A stretch of 8,780 nt of DNA. It comes from Sphingomonadales bacterium. Its GTDB lineage: Bacteria; Bacteroidota; Bacteroidia; UBA7662. The stretch lies in assembly GCA_016872225.1 (NCBI GenBank), contig VHAW01000071.1:1-8780 (forward strand). The letters are read 5' to 3'. How positions within the stretch are numbered: the stretch's first letter is position 1; each line of letters begins with the position of its first letter. The notes under the pieces are model-generated. The model worked only from the letters and a program-made list of their open reading frames with translations, was not told the origin of the DNA and did no database searches. Position numbers and translations under genes: made by a program. Positions 1 to 7,635 of the stretch are shown in pieces.

Positions 1-216
1 GATCGTAAAAAAACCATTGACATCGGTGCTGGCTCCAATGGTGGTTCCAGCCAAAAATACATTGGTAAAGAGGATGGGCTCTCCACTGCTTTTGTCCAAA
101 ACGGTTCCTCGCACAGTACCTGAACCCTGACCTGTGGCCGTATGGCAAAGGCCAACAAACGCAATCACGATGCCAAGGAAGCCTGTACGGCCCAAAGCCT
201 TAAAAACATACCTCAT
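1..216 (-). CDS. Probable TonB-dependent receptor, N-terminal fragment (signal peptide plus carboxypeptidase-regulatory-like domain)
   Basis: The first 72 codons of a gene that leaves the window at its left edge. Translation from the ATG at 214-216 gives a Sec signal peptide: a basic start (MRYVFKALGR), a hydrophobic core at about residues 13-24, and a likely cleavage after the TATGQ stretch near residue 30. It then enters a beta-sandwich repeat with the hallmarks of the CarboxypepD_reg-like domain: GTVRGTVLDKSSGEPI (residues 33-48), TNVFLAGTTIGASTD (51-65) and NGFFTI (67-72). In Bacteroidota this domain most often sits at the N-terminus of outer-membrane TonB-dependent receptors (SusC/FecA-like), ahead of the plug and barrel. 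It also begins some other surface proteins, and the receptor-specific part lies outside the window, so the substrate and even the receptor role are inferred. It lies 73 nt downstream of sucC in the same direction. I see no ATG just upstream that would extend the frame. Confidence 0.75.
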   Translation of the reverse strand, partial: MRYVFKALGRTGFLGIVIAFVGLCHTATGQGSGTVRGTVLDKSSGEPILFTNVFLAGTTIGASTDVNGFFTI

Positions 217-289
217 CGGAGTAAAATTAAGGAATGATGATGCAATTCGTACAAGGCACGCAAAGCATAATAGGCCAGTTCCTCAGAAC

Positions 290-1483
290 TCAGGCCCCAA
301 GGGAAGCGGAGACTGCTTTTGCTGCGTCTTCGAGGGTAATGGCTGCACGGATGGGCAAACCGGAAGCCTCTAAGATGGCTTTGGCTTCAACAGCATTGGT
401 TCCTTGCAAACGAACGATCAAAGGAACGCGCAGATCCCCCAAGGATTTGCAGGCTTCCACAATACCGTTGGCCACCCGATCGCAACGAACGATACCCCCA
501 AAAATGTTCACCAAAATAGCTTGGACATTGGGGTCCTCCAAAATAATGTTGAAAGCCTGAGCAACACGCTCGGCAGAGGCAGTGCCCCCGACATCCAGGA
601 AATTGGCCGGGCTTCCGCCGCTAATCTGAATCATATCCATAGTCGCCATGGCTAGTCCTGCCCCGTTCACCATGCAACCGACGTTTCCGTCCAGTTTAAT
701 ATAATTCAAATTAAAAGAAGCTGCTTTGCGTTCTGTAGGGTCATCTTCGCGTGGATCGTGCATGGAAGCGATATCGGGCACACGCATTAGCGCATTGTCA
801 TCTATATTGACCTTGGCGTCCACCGCCAAAATGCGATCATCCGAAGTTTTGAGCACAGGATTGATCTCGAACAAAGAAGCTTCTACCCCTTCAAAAGCTA
901 TTACCAGATTTTGACAAAATGCTACCATTTGTTTGAAAGCCTGGCCCTTAAGCCCCAGATTCAAGGCTACCCTGCGGGCCTGATACGCTTGAAAACCAAT
1001 CGCAGGGTCTATCCATTCCCGGTAAATTTTCTCGGGATGCTTTTCGGCAACTTCTTCGATATCCATTCCACCTTCCGGGGAATAAACCATCACAAAACTT
1101 CCCTTGGCTCGATCCAACAAAACCGATAAATAAAATTCTTGAGTGGGTGATAGTCCAGGGGCATAAACATCTTCCGCGATTAACACCGAATGCACCTTCT
1201 TACCTGCAGCACCAGTTTGTGGAGTCACCAGCTGCATTCCCAAAATCTGGGCGCTCAGTTGCTGAACCTCATCCAAAGATTTAGCCAATTTGATTCCGCC
1301 CCCCTTACCCCTACCACCGGCATGGACCTGGGCCTTGACTACCCAACATCCAGTTTTGGTCTGTTCTTGCATAAGGCTGGCCACCTTAACCGCCTCCTCT
1401 GGGGTGGAGGCCAATAGACCTCGCTGAACCGTAACACCATATTGAGACAACAAGGCTTTACCCTGATATTCATGGATATTCAT
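290..1483 (-). CDS. sucC: Succinyl-CoA synthetase (ADP-forming), beta subunit
   Basis: Cytoplasmic TCA-cycle enzyme subunit (EC 6.2.1.5). With the alpha subunit SucD it converts succinyl-CoA, phosphate and ADP into succinate, CoA and ATP. The product has 397 residues (E. coli about 388). It opens with the family signature MNIHEYQGKALL. The ATP-grasp nucleotide-binding part contains VKAQVHAGGRGKGGG (residues 49-63), the metal-binding region SLFEINP (203-209) and DAKVNIDDNAL (222-232). The C-terminal CoA-ligase domain contains VNGAGLAMATMDM (272-284), NFLDVGG (294-300) and VNIFGGIVRCD (325-335). Every block is intact and the length is normal. It starts 44 nt after the nqrF stop in the same direction, so it may be the last gene of the nqr transcript. 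I see no clear promoter or terminator in that gap. sucD is not adjacent: the next gene downstream is a receptor. The alpha subunit must therefore be encoded elsewhere. Confidence 0.97.
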   Translation of the reverse strand: MNIHEYQGKALLSQYGVTVQRGLLASTPEEAVKVASLMQEQTKTGCWVVKAQVHAGGRGKGGGIKLAKSLDEVQQLSAQILGMQLVTPQTGAAGKKVHSVLIAEDVYAPGLSPTQEFYLSVLLDRAKGSFVMVYSPEGGMDIEEVAEKHPEKIYREWIDPAIGFQAYQARRVALNLGLKGQAFKQMVAFCQNLVIAFEGVEASLFEINPVLKTSDDRILAVDAKVNIDDNALMRVPDIASMHDPREDDPTERKAASFNLNYIKLDGNVGCMVNGAGLAMATMDMIQISGGSPANFLDVGGTASAERVAQAFNIILEDPNVQAILVNIFGGIVRCDRVANGIVEACKSLGDLRVPLIVRLQGTNAVEAKAILEASGLPIRAAITLEDAAKAVSASLGA

Positions 1484-1527
1484 AGAGGGATGATTATATA
1501 ATTAGGAACTATACGGATCAATACGGT

Positions 1528-2847
1528 TTAGCCCCCAAAGTCGTCAAAGGCTACATGCTCCTTAGGAATACCCCAATCATCGCACATTTTGAGAACGGCT
1601 GCATTCATCATAGGAGGTCCACAGAAATAAAATTCGATTTCTTCCGGCTCCCTGTGCTTGCTCAAGTAATTGTCAATAAAGGACTGGTGAACAAAGCCTA
1701 AGAAACCATCCCCCTCCCGGTCATCTAATCCTTGGCTCACTTTCCAGTTATCCTCGGGGAATGGTTCAGAAAGAACCACATAAAAACGGAAATTGGGGAA
1801 CTCTTTCTCGATGGCGCGGAATTCGTCCACATAAAACAATTCACGCTTGGATCGTCCCCCGTACCAATAACTGACTTTCCGTCCGGTTTTGAGGGTATGA
1901 AATAAATGAAAAATATGGGCACGCAACGGTGCCATACCGGCACCACCGCCCACATAGACCATTTCCTTTTGGGTGTCTTTGATAAAAAATTCACCGTAAG
2001 GTCCTGAAATAGTCACTTTGTCGCCGGGTTTGCAGTTAAAAACAAAAGACGAACAAATACCCGGGTTCACCTTCATCCAAGCGTTGCTGGCCCTATCCCA
2101 AGGGGGTGTTGCGATACGGATATTGAGCTTGATCATATTTCCTTCCGCAGGGTGGTTGGCCATGGAATAGGCTCGGAAGATGGGTTCGGGATTCACCATT
2201 TTGAGGTCCCACAATTTGAACTTATCCCAATCTTCTTTGAATTTGTCTGGTCCCGCCGGATCATCCGAAAAGGGAGCAATATCGATGTTTTTGAAGTCAA
2301 CGGTACAACCCGGAACATCCACCTGAATATAGCCCCCTGCTTCAAAATGCAAATTTTCGCCTTCGGGTAATTTAACGATAAATTCCTTGATAAAAGTGGC
2401 CACATTGAAATTGGAAACCACTTCACATTCCCACTTCTTAATTCCGAAGATTTCTTCGGGAATCTGAATTTTCATATCGTTCTTGACCTTGACCTGACAA
2501 GCCAAACGCCAATGCTCGGCTTGTTCACGCCGATTCAAATGACCTTTCTCCGTCGGCAAAACATCGCCACCTCCCTCCAAAATCTGGCATTTGCACATGG
2601 CACAAGTTCCACCACCACCGCAAGCCGATGGCAAAAACAATTTGCGCTCCGACAAAGTGCTAAGCAGGGTTGAACCTGCTGCCACCTTTATCGGATTGTC
2701 GGTATCCCCGTTAACGATAATTTGAACGTCACCGCTGTTGATCAGTTTGGCCTGAGCGTACATTAAAACAAAAACCAACAAAAGAATGACTCCGGAAAAG
2801 GCCAGAATGGAATAGAAAATAATAGATAAGGTTGCCCCGGTTAACAT
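1528..2847 (-). CDS. nqrF: Na+-translocating NADH:quinone reductase subunit F (NADH-oxidising flavoprotein)
   Basis: Electron-input subunit of Na+-NQR (EC 7.2.1.1), 439 residues. One N-terminal membrane anchor (about residues 7-30) is followed by a plant-type 2Fe-2S ferredoxin domain. Its cluster ligands are Cys76, Cys82, Cys85 and Cys117, with the same spacing (x5, x2, x31) as Vibrio cholerae Cys70/76/79/111. The ferredoxin-NADP-reductase-like part has the FAD motif RAYSMAN (225-231), the NADH-binding loop [10 protein letters not shown] (300-309), CGPPMMNAA (409-417) and the family's C-terminal FDDFGG. It is about 30 residues longer than the Vibrio protein. The extra residues lie in two surface loops, around 192-210 and 368-383, and I recall similar insertions in Bacteroidota homologues. 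It follows nqrE by 12 nt with no Shine-Dalgarno sequence. The start codon places the membrane helix at the very N-terminus, as in relatives. Confidence 0.97.
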   Translation of the reverse strand: MLTGATLSIIFYSILAFSGVILLLVFVLMYAQAKLINSGDVQIIVNGDTDNPIKVAAGSTLLSTLSERKLFLPSACGGGGTCAMCKCQILEGGGDVLPTEKGHLNRREQAEHWRLACQVKVKNDMKIQIPEEIFGIKKWECEVVSNFNVATFIKEFIVKLPEGENLHFEAGGYIQVDVPGCTVDFKNIDIAPFSDDPAGPDKFKEDWDKFKLWDLKMVNPEPIFRAYSMANHPAEGNMIKLNIRIATPPWDRASNAWMKVNPGICSSFVFNCKPGDKVTISGPYGEFFIKDTQKEMVYVGGGAGMAPLRAHIFHLFHTLKTGRKVSYWYGGRSKRELFYVDEFRAIEKEFPNFRFYVVLSEPFPEDNWKVSQGLDDREGDGFLGFVHQSFIDNYLSKHREPEEIEFYFCGPPMMNAAVLKMCDDWGIPKEHVAFDDFGG

Positions 2848-2859
2848 CGTAAGTGGAGT

Positions 2860-3492
2860 TTAAAGAGTAATACCCAGAAAGCTCATGAAGGCAATGCCCA
2901 TCAATCCTGTAATAATAAATGTTATGCCCAAGCCGCGCAAAGGCGCAGGCACATTCGAATATCGGATCCGCATGCGTATAGCGGCTATGGCGACAATGGC
3001 AATCAACCAACCTACACCGGATCCCAGACCAAAAACTGTCGCTTCAGCAAATTCATAATCCCTTTCCTGCATAAACAATGAACCACCCAGAATAGAACAA
3101 TTCACTGCAATCAGCGGTAAAAAAATTCCAAGGGCTCCGTACAATTCAGGAGATAATTTTTCAACCAGCATTTCGACCAACTGAGTCATGGAGGCAATGG
3201 TTGCAATAAACATAATAAAGGCCAAAAAGCTAAGGTCGACTTTGGCTAGGGATGGACTTAGCCATGCCAAAGCGCCGTCTTTGAGGACCTTGTTCAAGAG
3301 CAGCCAATTCAATGGAACGGTAATGGTCAGTACAAAAACCACCGCAACTCCCAAGCCTAAGGCCGTTTTGACATTTTTGGAAACCGCCAAATAAGAACAC
3401 ATGCCCAAGAAATAGGCAAATATCATGTTATCGATAAAAATTGACCGAACAAAAACGGATACCAGGTCCGTGGCTAGAAACATTGTGTTCAT
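2860..3492 (-). CDS. nqrE: Na+-translocating NADH:quinone reductase subunit E
   Basis: Integral membrane subunit of 210 residues, with six predicted hydrophobic segments. Together with NqrD it forms the inverted-topology pair that holds an iron centre in the middle of the membrane and takes part in electron transfer coupled to Na+ movement. The conserved half-helices are [17 protein letters not shown] (residues 25-41, Cys32) and [13 protein letters not shown] (125-137, Cys132). These Cys residues correspond to the V. cholerae NqrE ligands. The [23 protein letters not shown] run (from residue 140) is also typical of NqrE and its Rnf relative RnfA. NqrE is preferred over RnfA because it sits in a full nqrABCDEF set. 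The ATG overlaps the nqrD stop as ATGA (3489-3492), consistent with translational coupling. A second in-frame ATG three codons downstream is a less likely alternative start. Confidence 0.96.
   Translation of the reverse strand: MNTMFLATDLVSVFVRSIFIDNMIFAYFLGMCSYLAVSKNVKTALGLGVAVVFVLTITVPLNWLLLNKVLKDGALAWLSPSLAKVDLSFLAFIMFIATIASMTQLVEMLVEKLSPELYGALGIFLPLIAVNCSILGGSLFMQERDYEFAEATVFGLGSGVGWLIAIVAIAAIRMRIRYSNVPAPLRGLGITFIITGLMGIAFMSFLGITL
3489..3492 (-). other. ATGA stop-start overlap nqrD/nqrE with upstream GGAGG
   Basis: The nqrD stop TGA and the nqrE ATG share the tetranucleotide ATGA. A GGAGG (minus strand, about 3500-3504) lies 7 nt before the nqrE ATG. This is the only Shine-Dalgarno-like match I noticed at a start in the window. 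It falls inside the nqrD codons for Leu-Glu-Glu, so it may be coding coincidence; coupling by overlap is sufficient to explain initiation. Confidence 0.6.
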
Positions 3493-4157
3493 TCTTTTTC
3501 CTCCAAATGTTTAGCAAGACTTCTTTGAACCCAGATATAACAAGCTACCACAAACAAAGCTCCTGCAGGGATCATCATCAATCCGTTATTAACATAACCG
3601 GCCTGGTAAAGGACATCGGGCACCACTTTAAAACCAAAAACCTTACCGCTCCCTAACAATTCCCGAACAAAAGCTACGGTGAGGATGACCGCACCGTAAC
3701 CAAAGCCGTTTCCAAGACCGTCCAACAAGGAAGGAAAAGGCTTATTCCCCATCGCGTAGGCCTCCAAACGTCCCATAACAATACAATTGGTAATAATCAA
3801 ACCCACAAAAACCGATAATTGTTTACTGATATCGTACATGTAAGCCTTGAGAATTTGATCCACCAAAATAACCAAAACCGAAACCACCGTCAACTGCACA
3901 ATGATTCGAATTCGGGATGGAATAGCATTCCGCATCAGGGAAATAACCAGGTTAGACAAGGCAATCACTGCAGTAACCGACAAGGCCATCACCATGGTGG
4001 GCTTCATTTGAGTGGTTACCGCCAAGGCCGAACAAATACCCAAAACTTGAATAGTCACGGGGTTATTGTCCGATAAGGGGTCGGTAATGAGTTTCCTCTC
4101 TTTTTTGCCGATTAATGGTTTTTTCTCGGCGGGACTTTGAACCAATACGTCGCTCAT
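3489..4157 (-). CDS. nqrD: Na+-translocating NADH:quinone reductase subunit D
   Basis: Integral membrane subunit, 222 residues from the chosen start, with six hydrophobic segments. It pairs with NqrE to bind the intramembrane iron centre. The ligand cysteines are Cys42 (in [16 protein letters not shown]) and Cys125 (in [18 protein letters not shown]). Both are offset by 13 from V. cholerae Cys29 and Cys112, which shows that the core has no insertion between them. The extra length is a polar, lysine-rich N-terminal tail (residues 1-25, containing [14 protein letters not shown]), probably cytoplasmic. The start was placed at 4155-4157, not at an in-frame ATG 48 nt upstream at 4203-4205, because 4157 gives a 4-nt ATGA overlap with the nqrC stop. 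The upstream ATG would run 52 nt into nqrC and add residues not expected for the family. The gene is also joined to nqrE by an ATGA overlap. Confidence 0.96.
   Translation of the reverse strand: MSDVLVQSPAEKKPLIGKKERKLITDPLSDNNPVTIQVLGICSALAVTTQMKPTMVMALSVTAVIALSNLVISLMRNAIPSRIRIIVQLTVVSVLVILVDQILKAYMYDISKQLSVFVGLIITNCIVMGRLEAYAMGNKPFPSLLDGLGNGFGYGAVILTVAFVRELLGSGKVFGFKVVPDVLYQAGYVNNGLMMIPAGALFVVACYIWVQRSLAKHLEEKE
4154..4157 (-). other. ATGA stop-start overlap nqrC/nqrD
   Basis: The nqrC stop TGA (4156-4154) overlaps the chosen nqrD ATG (4157-4155). The overlap decides the nqrD start and suggests translational coupling of the two membrane subunits. No Shine-Dalgarno sequence precedes it. Confidence 0.7.
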
Positions 4158-4876
4158 GACTGAGGGGATTGAGTGGATTGTTGACGGATATACTTTAGGT
4201 AGCATGCCAAGTCCTGTTCCAGCATTTTGCTCACCCCGTTGGAGGTTATAGTACCCCCGCTGATCGCATCGACGGCATGCGGCATGCTTGCGTCATGCTT
4301 TCCTTTCTCGACCTTGACCGAGACAAAGTCACCTTGCTGGTTGAGTAACTTTTTGTTAATGAACTGCTGTTCAAAGGCATCGGTATTTATTTCAGCACCT
4401 AATCCGGGGGTCTCCCCTTTGTGGTCAAAAATAGCCGAACGAAGGGTGTTACCATCCTCATCCAAGGCCAAATAGCCCCATATAGGTCCCCACAAACCAG
4501 TACCGGCCGCTTGAAGCAGGTAGGTGGTTCGGCCGCTGGGATCACGGTAGACGTACATAGGGTAGCGAACCTTGTATTGCGGGTTTTTGGTGCTCAATTT
4601 TTTCTCCATGGGCAAGTCTAAGCTGATGGCATCCACTCCTTGAACCAATTGCCCATCCTGATCGATGACCAAACCCTGCACCAATTGGTCAAATTTCTTG
4701 AAATCATTCGGGTCGTTGAGTCCAACAAGGGAGAGAATATTTTGTTGCTTTTCTTTGAGCACATTCTCGTCTTGCGCCGGTTTGAGAATAGTCGCTGCAA
4801 CGGCCAGCAAAGCTGCTGATAAAGTCGTCACAACCAAAGCGAAGACGATGGTACCGGAAGTTGATATGGGTGACAT
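4154..4876 (-). CDS. nqrC: Na+-translocating NADH:quinone reductase subunit C (covalent FMN)
   Basis: Subunit of 240 residues with one N-terminal membrane helix (about residues 8-30) and a periplasmic FMN-binding domain. The domain shows GTGLWGPIWGY (125-135), HKGETPGLGAEI (152-163) and the flavinylation motif DAISGGTITSNG (203-214). Thr209 is the expected attachment residue for covalent FMN, equivalent to Thr225 of V. cholerae, and would be loaded by ApbE (not in this window). The motif reads SGGT where the textbook form is SGAT. The change is conservative and unlikely to abolish flavinylation. In the complex it relays electrons from the NqrD/E iron centre to the FMN of NqrB. The gene lies 19 nt after nqrB and overlaps nqrD by 4 nt. 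Confidence 0.96.
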   Translation of the reverse strand: MSPISTSGTIVFALVVTTLSAALLAVAATILKPAQDENVLKEKQQNILSLVGLNDPNDFKKFDQLVQGLVIDQDGQLVQGVDAISLDLPMEKKLSTKNPQYKVRYPMYVYRDPSGRTTYLLQAAGTGLWGPIWGYLALDEDGNTLRSAIFDHKGETPGLGAEINTDAFEQQFINKKLLNQQGDFVSVKVEKGKHDASMPHAVDAISGGTITSNGVSKMLEQDLACYLKYIRQQSTQSPQS

Positions 4877-4895
4877 AGGTGGCTAGTGAAAAATA

Positions 4896-6086
4896 TTAGA
4901 CGAGGGAAGTACGAGTGACAAGGCGCTTGTTACGGCGCGCAATATTGGCTTGGACGACAAAGTAATCAATGAGGGGAGCCATCACATTCCCAAAAAGTAC
5001 GGCTAACATAATTCCTTCGGGGTAAGCCGGGTTGAAAACCCGAATCATGACCGCCATCATGCCCACCAAGAATCCGTAAATCCATTTGCCGGTACCGGTA
5101 TGGGCTGCTGTGACCGGATCAGTCGCCATAAACACTGCTCCAAAGAGCAACCCCCCCATCGCCATATGTAGATAAAAAGGCATATTCATAAACGGCGTAA
5201 GACCAATTCCGTTAAAAATGAGCGCCATCAACAAGGCCCCAAGCACGACACCGAGCATGATGACCCCGGACCCTATCCCGGTCAAAATCAAGAAAGCGGC
5301 ACCCAAGAGGATAGCAATTTTGGAAGTTTCGCCGATCGAACCTGGGATTAAGCCTACCACCATGTCCTGCAAAGAATAATTCCAGGTTTGGTTCGCAGAA
5401 ATTTGAAAGGGTGAACCGGTAGCCGCAGCATTGGCCAAGGCCGTGGCTCCACTGTAAACATCCGGTTTCTCCGAAATCCATACTTGGTCTCCACTCATAA
5501 AGGTGGGGTAGGCAAAAAACAAAAAGACCCGAGCGGTGAGGGCAACATTAAGCACATTCATGCCGGTACCCCCAAAAACTTCTTTAGCAAAAACCACGGC
5601 AAAAGCAGTGGACAGACCCACCATCCACAACGGAATATCTGGAGGTAGAATCAAAGGAATTAACATGCCCGATACCAGAAAGCCTTCGTTAATAGCGTGG
5701 CCTTTTTTGGAAGCCACAAAAAACTCTATCCCCAAACCCACGGTATAGGAAACCACCACAATGGGGAACACCTTGAAAGCCCCGTATAACACTTTATCCC
5801 AAAGCCCGTTCAAGGGGGAACCGGAAAATTCACCCAAAGCCAAGAAATGCTGATGACCTACGTTAAAGATTCCAAAAAGCAAGGAAGGGACCATGGCCAA
5901 AATCACGAAAAACATCGTCCTCTTGAGGTCGATACCGGCTTTGATGTGGGTACCACCACTGCTCACCCTATCGGGAGTAAAGAGAAAAGTTGCGAAACCG
6001 TCAAAAAGGGTATGAAACTTTGCATATTTGCCGCCTTTCTCGAAGTCGGGGCGCAGCTCCAGTATTTTCTTTTTTAGAAATTCCAT
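4896..6086 (-). CDS. nqrB: Na+-translocating NADH:quinone reductase subunit B (covalent FMN, membrane channel subunit)
   Basis: Largest membrane subunit, 396 residues. It starts with the cytoplasmic family motif around residues 10-38 (LRPDFEKGGK, then FLFTP) and continues with about ten hydrophobic segments from residue 57. The covalent FMN site is SGATALANA (212-220), with Thr215 as the acceptor, matching V. cholerae Thr236. Other conserved blocks are NEGFLVSGMLIPLILPPD (133-150), KEVFGGTGMNVLNVALTARVF (from 168), FFAYPTFMSGD (190-200) and ATDPVTAAHTGTGKWIYG (321-338). In the known complex NqrB carries FMN, contacts riboflavin and quinone, and contains the Na+ pathway. The gene is 44 nt downstream of nqrA across an AT-rich spacer. 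It shows no truncation, and the start codon agrees with relatives. Confidence 0.97.
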   Translation of the reverse strand: MEFLKKKILELRPDFEKGGKYAKFHTLFDGFATFLFTPDRVSSGGTHIKAGIDLKRTMFFVILAMVPSLLFGIFNVGHQHFLALGEFSGSPLNGLWDKVLYGAFKVFPIVVVSYTVGLGIEFFVASKKGHAINEGFLVSGMLIPLILPPDIPLWMVGLSTAFAVVFAKEVFGGTGMNVLNVALTARVFLFFAYPTFMSGDQVWISEKPDVYSGATALANAAATGSPFQISANQTWNYSLQDMVVGLIPGSIGETSKIAILLGAAFLILTGIGSGVIMLGVVLGALLMALIFNGIGLTPFMNMPFYLHMAMGGLLFGAVFMATDPVTAAHTGTGKWIYGFLVGMMAVMIRVFNPAYPEGIMLAVLFGNVMAPLIDYFVVQANIARRNKRLVTRTSLV

Positions 6087-6130
6087 GGGAGAACTAGGAC
6101 TATAACAATTTTATTTTAAATTATAAGGAC

Positions 6131-7486
6131 TTATTCTTCTTCGGCAATCATGATGTCCAAGCCTTTGCGGATCATTTCCTGAACAGGGATTTTAGAAGTG
6201 CAAACGAATTCACAGAGGGCCACATCTTCTTCGTCCAGTTCGTAAAGCCCCAACTGTTCCATTTCTTCCACATCCTGGTAATGAATTGCTTTAAGCAAAT
6301 ACGTCAGCAACAAGTCCATCGGCAAGACCTTTTCGTATTGTCCTGTCATCACAAAGGCTCTTTCTTCGCCGTGGGTATTGGTGTTCACCTTGTAAGTTCG
6401 GTTGCTTATCCAACCCGAAAGGAAAGATTTGGAAATATCAGGCCGGGGATAGGATGGCAGCAGCCAACCTAGGAATTCCAAATCACGACCCTCAGGAATA
6501 ACACTAAGCTGATCGTGGTAGTAACCAAGGTATCCGTCGGCGGCAACCTGTTCCCCGCTAAGAACATCCCCGGAAATCATCCGATGCTCCCCGACTTGCA
6601 AGCCGGCGGCCTTGACGATTTCGGAAACAGAGGCGCCAAGGATGGCTTGAACATAGCCGGGCTTCTGCAAGGAAGATCCACCAACGGCGACCCAACGGCG
6701 GGCATCGTAATAACCCGTCAAAAAAAGGCGACCCAAGATGATCACATCCGAAGGGCTTAGGGTCCATACGCAATCACCCTTGGTAATTGGAGCAATATGG
6801 TGCATCTGAATCCCCACATTCCCACTGGGATGGGGACCATCGAATCGATGCATTTGAACGCCTTGAGCTCCAGTAAAGGCCTTGGAGCGGGTATTACGCT
6901 GATGGACATTCAAGTAAACCTTGCCGGGGCAGAGCTTCTGAAGCGCCTTGAGGCCTTCGGCAAAGGCGGCAGGGTCTTGGTCAACCTGAAAATCACGATC
7001 GGCTCCCATGGGCACCGTGTTGAAGGCGGAAATCACAATGCAACGAGGTTGGGCATCGGGCCTAGCCATGTGATTGTAAGGACGCTGACGCACAAGACTC
7101 CAAACTCCGGCGTTCATCATTTTGGCACGGATCGCATCAGCATTCAGATCCTCAGGTTTGGCCGAACCAAAATCGAGATAACGAATTTCTGCTTCCTGTT
7201 CCAGAACGATAGCTTCCAATACCCGCTTGGACCCGCGCAGAATGCTTTGGACCTTACCACTCACCGGGCTACAAATGAACAATCCGGGATAGGATTTATC
7301 TTCAAGCAACGGGGAACCTGCCATAACCGTGCTGCCTTCTTCGACCAGCAACCTGAGCTTCTGGTACCGAAAGACGGTAGGCCTGACGGCACAATGATTG
7401 AAACTTAAGGAATGAATGGTTTGGGTTTTGGGAGTGCCTACGAGCTTGATGTCGTACCCCCGACGAAGACTAATGGTTTGAGCCAT
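6131..7486 (-). CDS. nqrA: Na+-translocating NADH:quinone reductase subunit A
   Basis: Cytoplasmic-side peripheral subunit of 451 residues (Vibrio about 446), first gene of the nqr operon. It opens with the family motif in residues 5-16 (ISLRRGYDIKLV). Next come the biotinyl/barrel-sandwich-like segment with GSPLLEDKSYPG and CSPVSGKV (57-79), the Rossmann-like region with VISAFNTVPMGAD (151-163), the GPHPSGNVGIQMHH block (217-230) and the C-terminal helical part ending in IMIAEEE. NqrA is related to RnfC but lacks its cysteine-rich 4Fe-4S motifs, as expected for NqrA. Its precise role (structural or quinone-binding) is debated in the literature. The start fits the promoter placed just upstream. 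Ending on TAA at 6131-6133, it is followed by a 44-nt spacer before nqrB. Confidence 0.97.
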   Translation of the reverse strand: MAQTISLRRGYDIKLVGTPKTQTIHSLSFNHCAVRPTVFRYQKLRLLVEEGSTVMAGSPLLEDKSYPGLFICSPVSGKVQSILRGSKRVLEAIVLEQEAEIRYLDFGSAKPEDLNADAIRAKMMNAGVWSLVRQRPYNHMARPDAQPRCIVISAFNTVPMGADRDFQVDQDPAAFAEGLKALQKLCPGKVYLNVHQRNTRSKAFTGAQGVQMHRFDGPHPSGNVGIQMHHIAPITKGDCVWTLSPSDVIILGRLFLTGYYDARRWVAVGGSSLQKPGYVQAILGASVSEIVKAAGLQVGEHRMISGDVLSGEQVAADGYLGYYHDQLSVIPEGRDLEFLGWLLPSYPRPDISKSFLSGWISNRTYKVNTNTHGEERAFVMTGQYEKVLPMDLLLTYLLKAIHYQDVEEMEQLGLYELDEEDVALCEFVCTSKIPVQEMIRKGLDIMIAEEE

Positions 7487-7635
7487 GGGTTAAATGCGCG
7501 GCAAAAATACATTTCAAAGCCAACCTTACCTCAATAATTAGGCATTATTTTGTCAGCGAATACATCACTTTTGGGCGTTGGAAAACCTTTGTTAACCCTA
7601 CCAAATTGAACAATCTGGAAGACCTCAACGATTTC
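7487..7635. other. Divergent intergenic region between nqrA and the T9SS plug gene
   Basis: 149 nt between the nqrA start (minus) and the proposed TTG start of the plug gene (plus). It holds the predicted nqr promoter. For the plus strand I see only one-mismatch relatives of the -7 box: CACTTTTG at 7566-7573 and AACCTTTG at 7584-7591. Neither has a TTG at the right distance, so the plug promoter is unassigned. The plug reading frame stays open through this region back to a TAA at 7471-7473. It contains no ATG there, and the frame crosses the nqr promoter, so most of that extension is probably not translated. Confidence 0.55.
7502..7534 (-). promoter_or_regulatory. Predicted nqr operon promoter (Bacteroidota sigma-ABfr type)
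   Basis: On the minus strand the sequence TATTTTTG (7509 down to 7502) is an exact match to the Bacteroidota -7 consensus TAnnTTTG. A TTG at 7534-7532 lies 22 nt upstream of it, inside the 17-23 nt spacing described for Flavobacterium promoters. The -7 box ends 15 nt before the nqrA ATG, so transcription would begin roughly 8-10 nt before the start codon and leave a very short leader. There is no Shine-Dalgarno sequence in that leader. This rests on motif match and position only. Confidence 0.6.

Noticed and set aside
277..290. A 5-bp perfect inverted repeat (AGTTC/GAACT, 4-nt loop) at the end of sucC, considered as a terminator.
   Set aside because: The stem is too short, it overlaps the stop codon, and no T-run follows on the minus strand.
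4158..4205. An upstream in-frame ATG for nqrD that would add 16 residues.
   Set aside because: It lies deep inside nqrC, and the ATGA overlap start at 4157 fits the operon's pattern and the family N-terminus.
6797..7408. A plus-strand open frame of 203 codons inside nqrA.
   Set aside because: It is the antisense shadow of a well-conserved nqrA; its length reflects codon bias, and the translation shows no domain.
1528..7486. Whether the six-gene cluster is an Rnf complex (related architecture) and not Nqr.
   Set aside because: NqrF has the FAD/NADH reductase and 2Fe-2S domains with no RnfB-type ferredoxin, and the A subunit lacks the 4Fe-4S motifs of RnfC, so it is Nqr.
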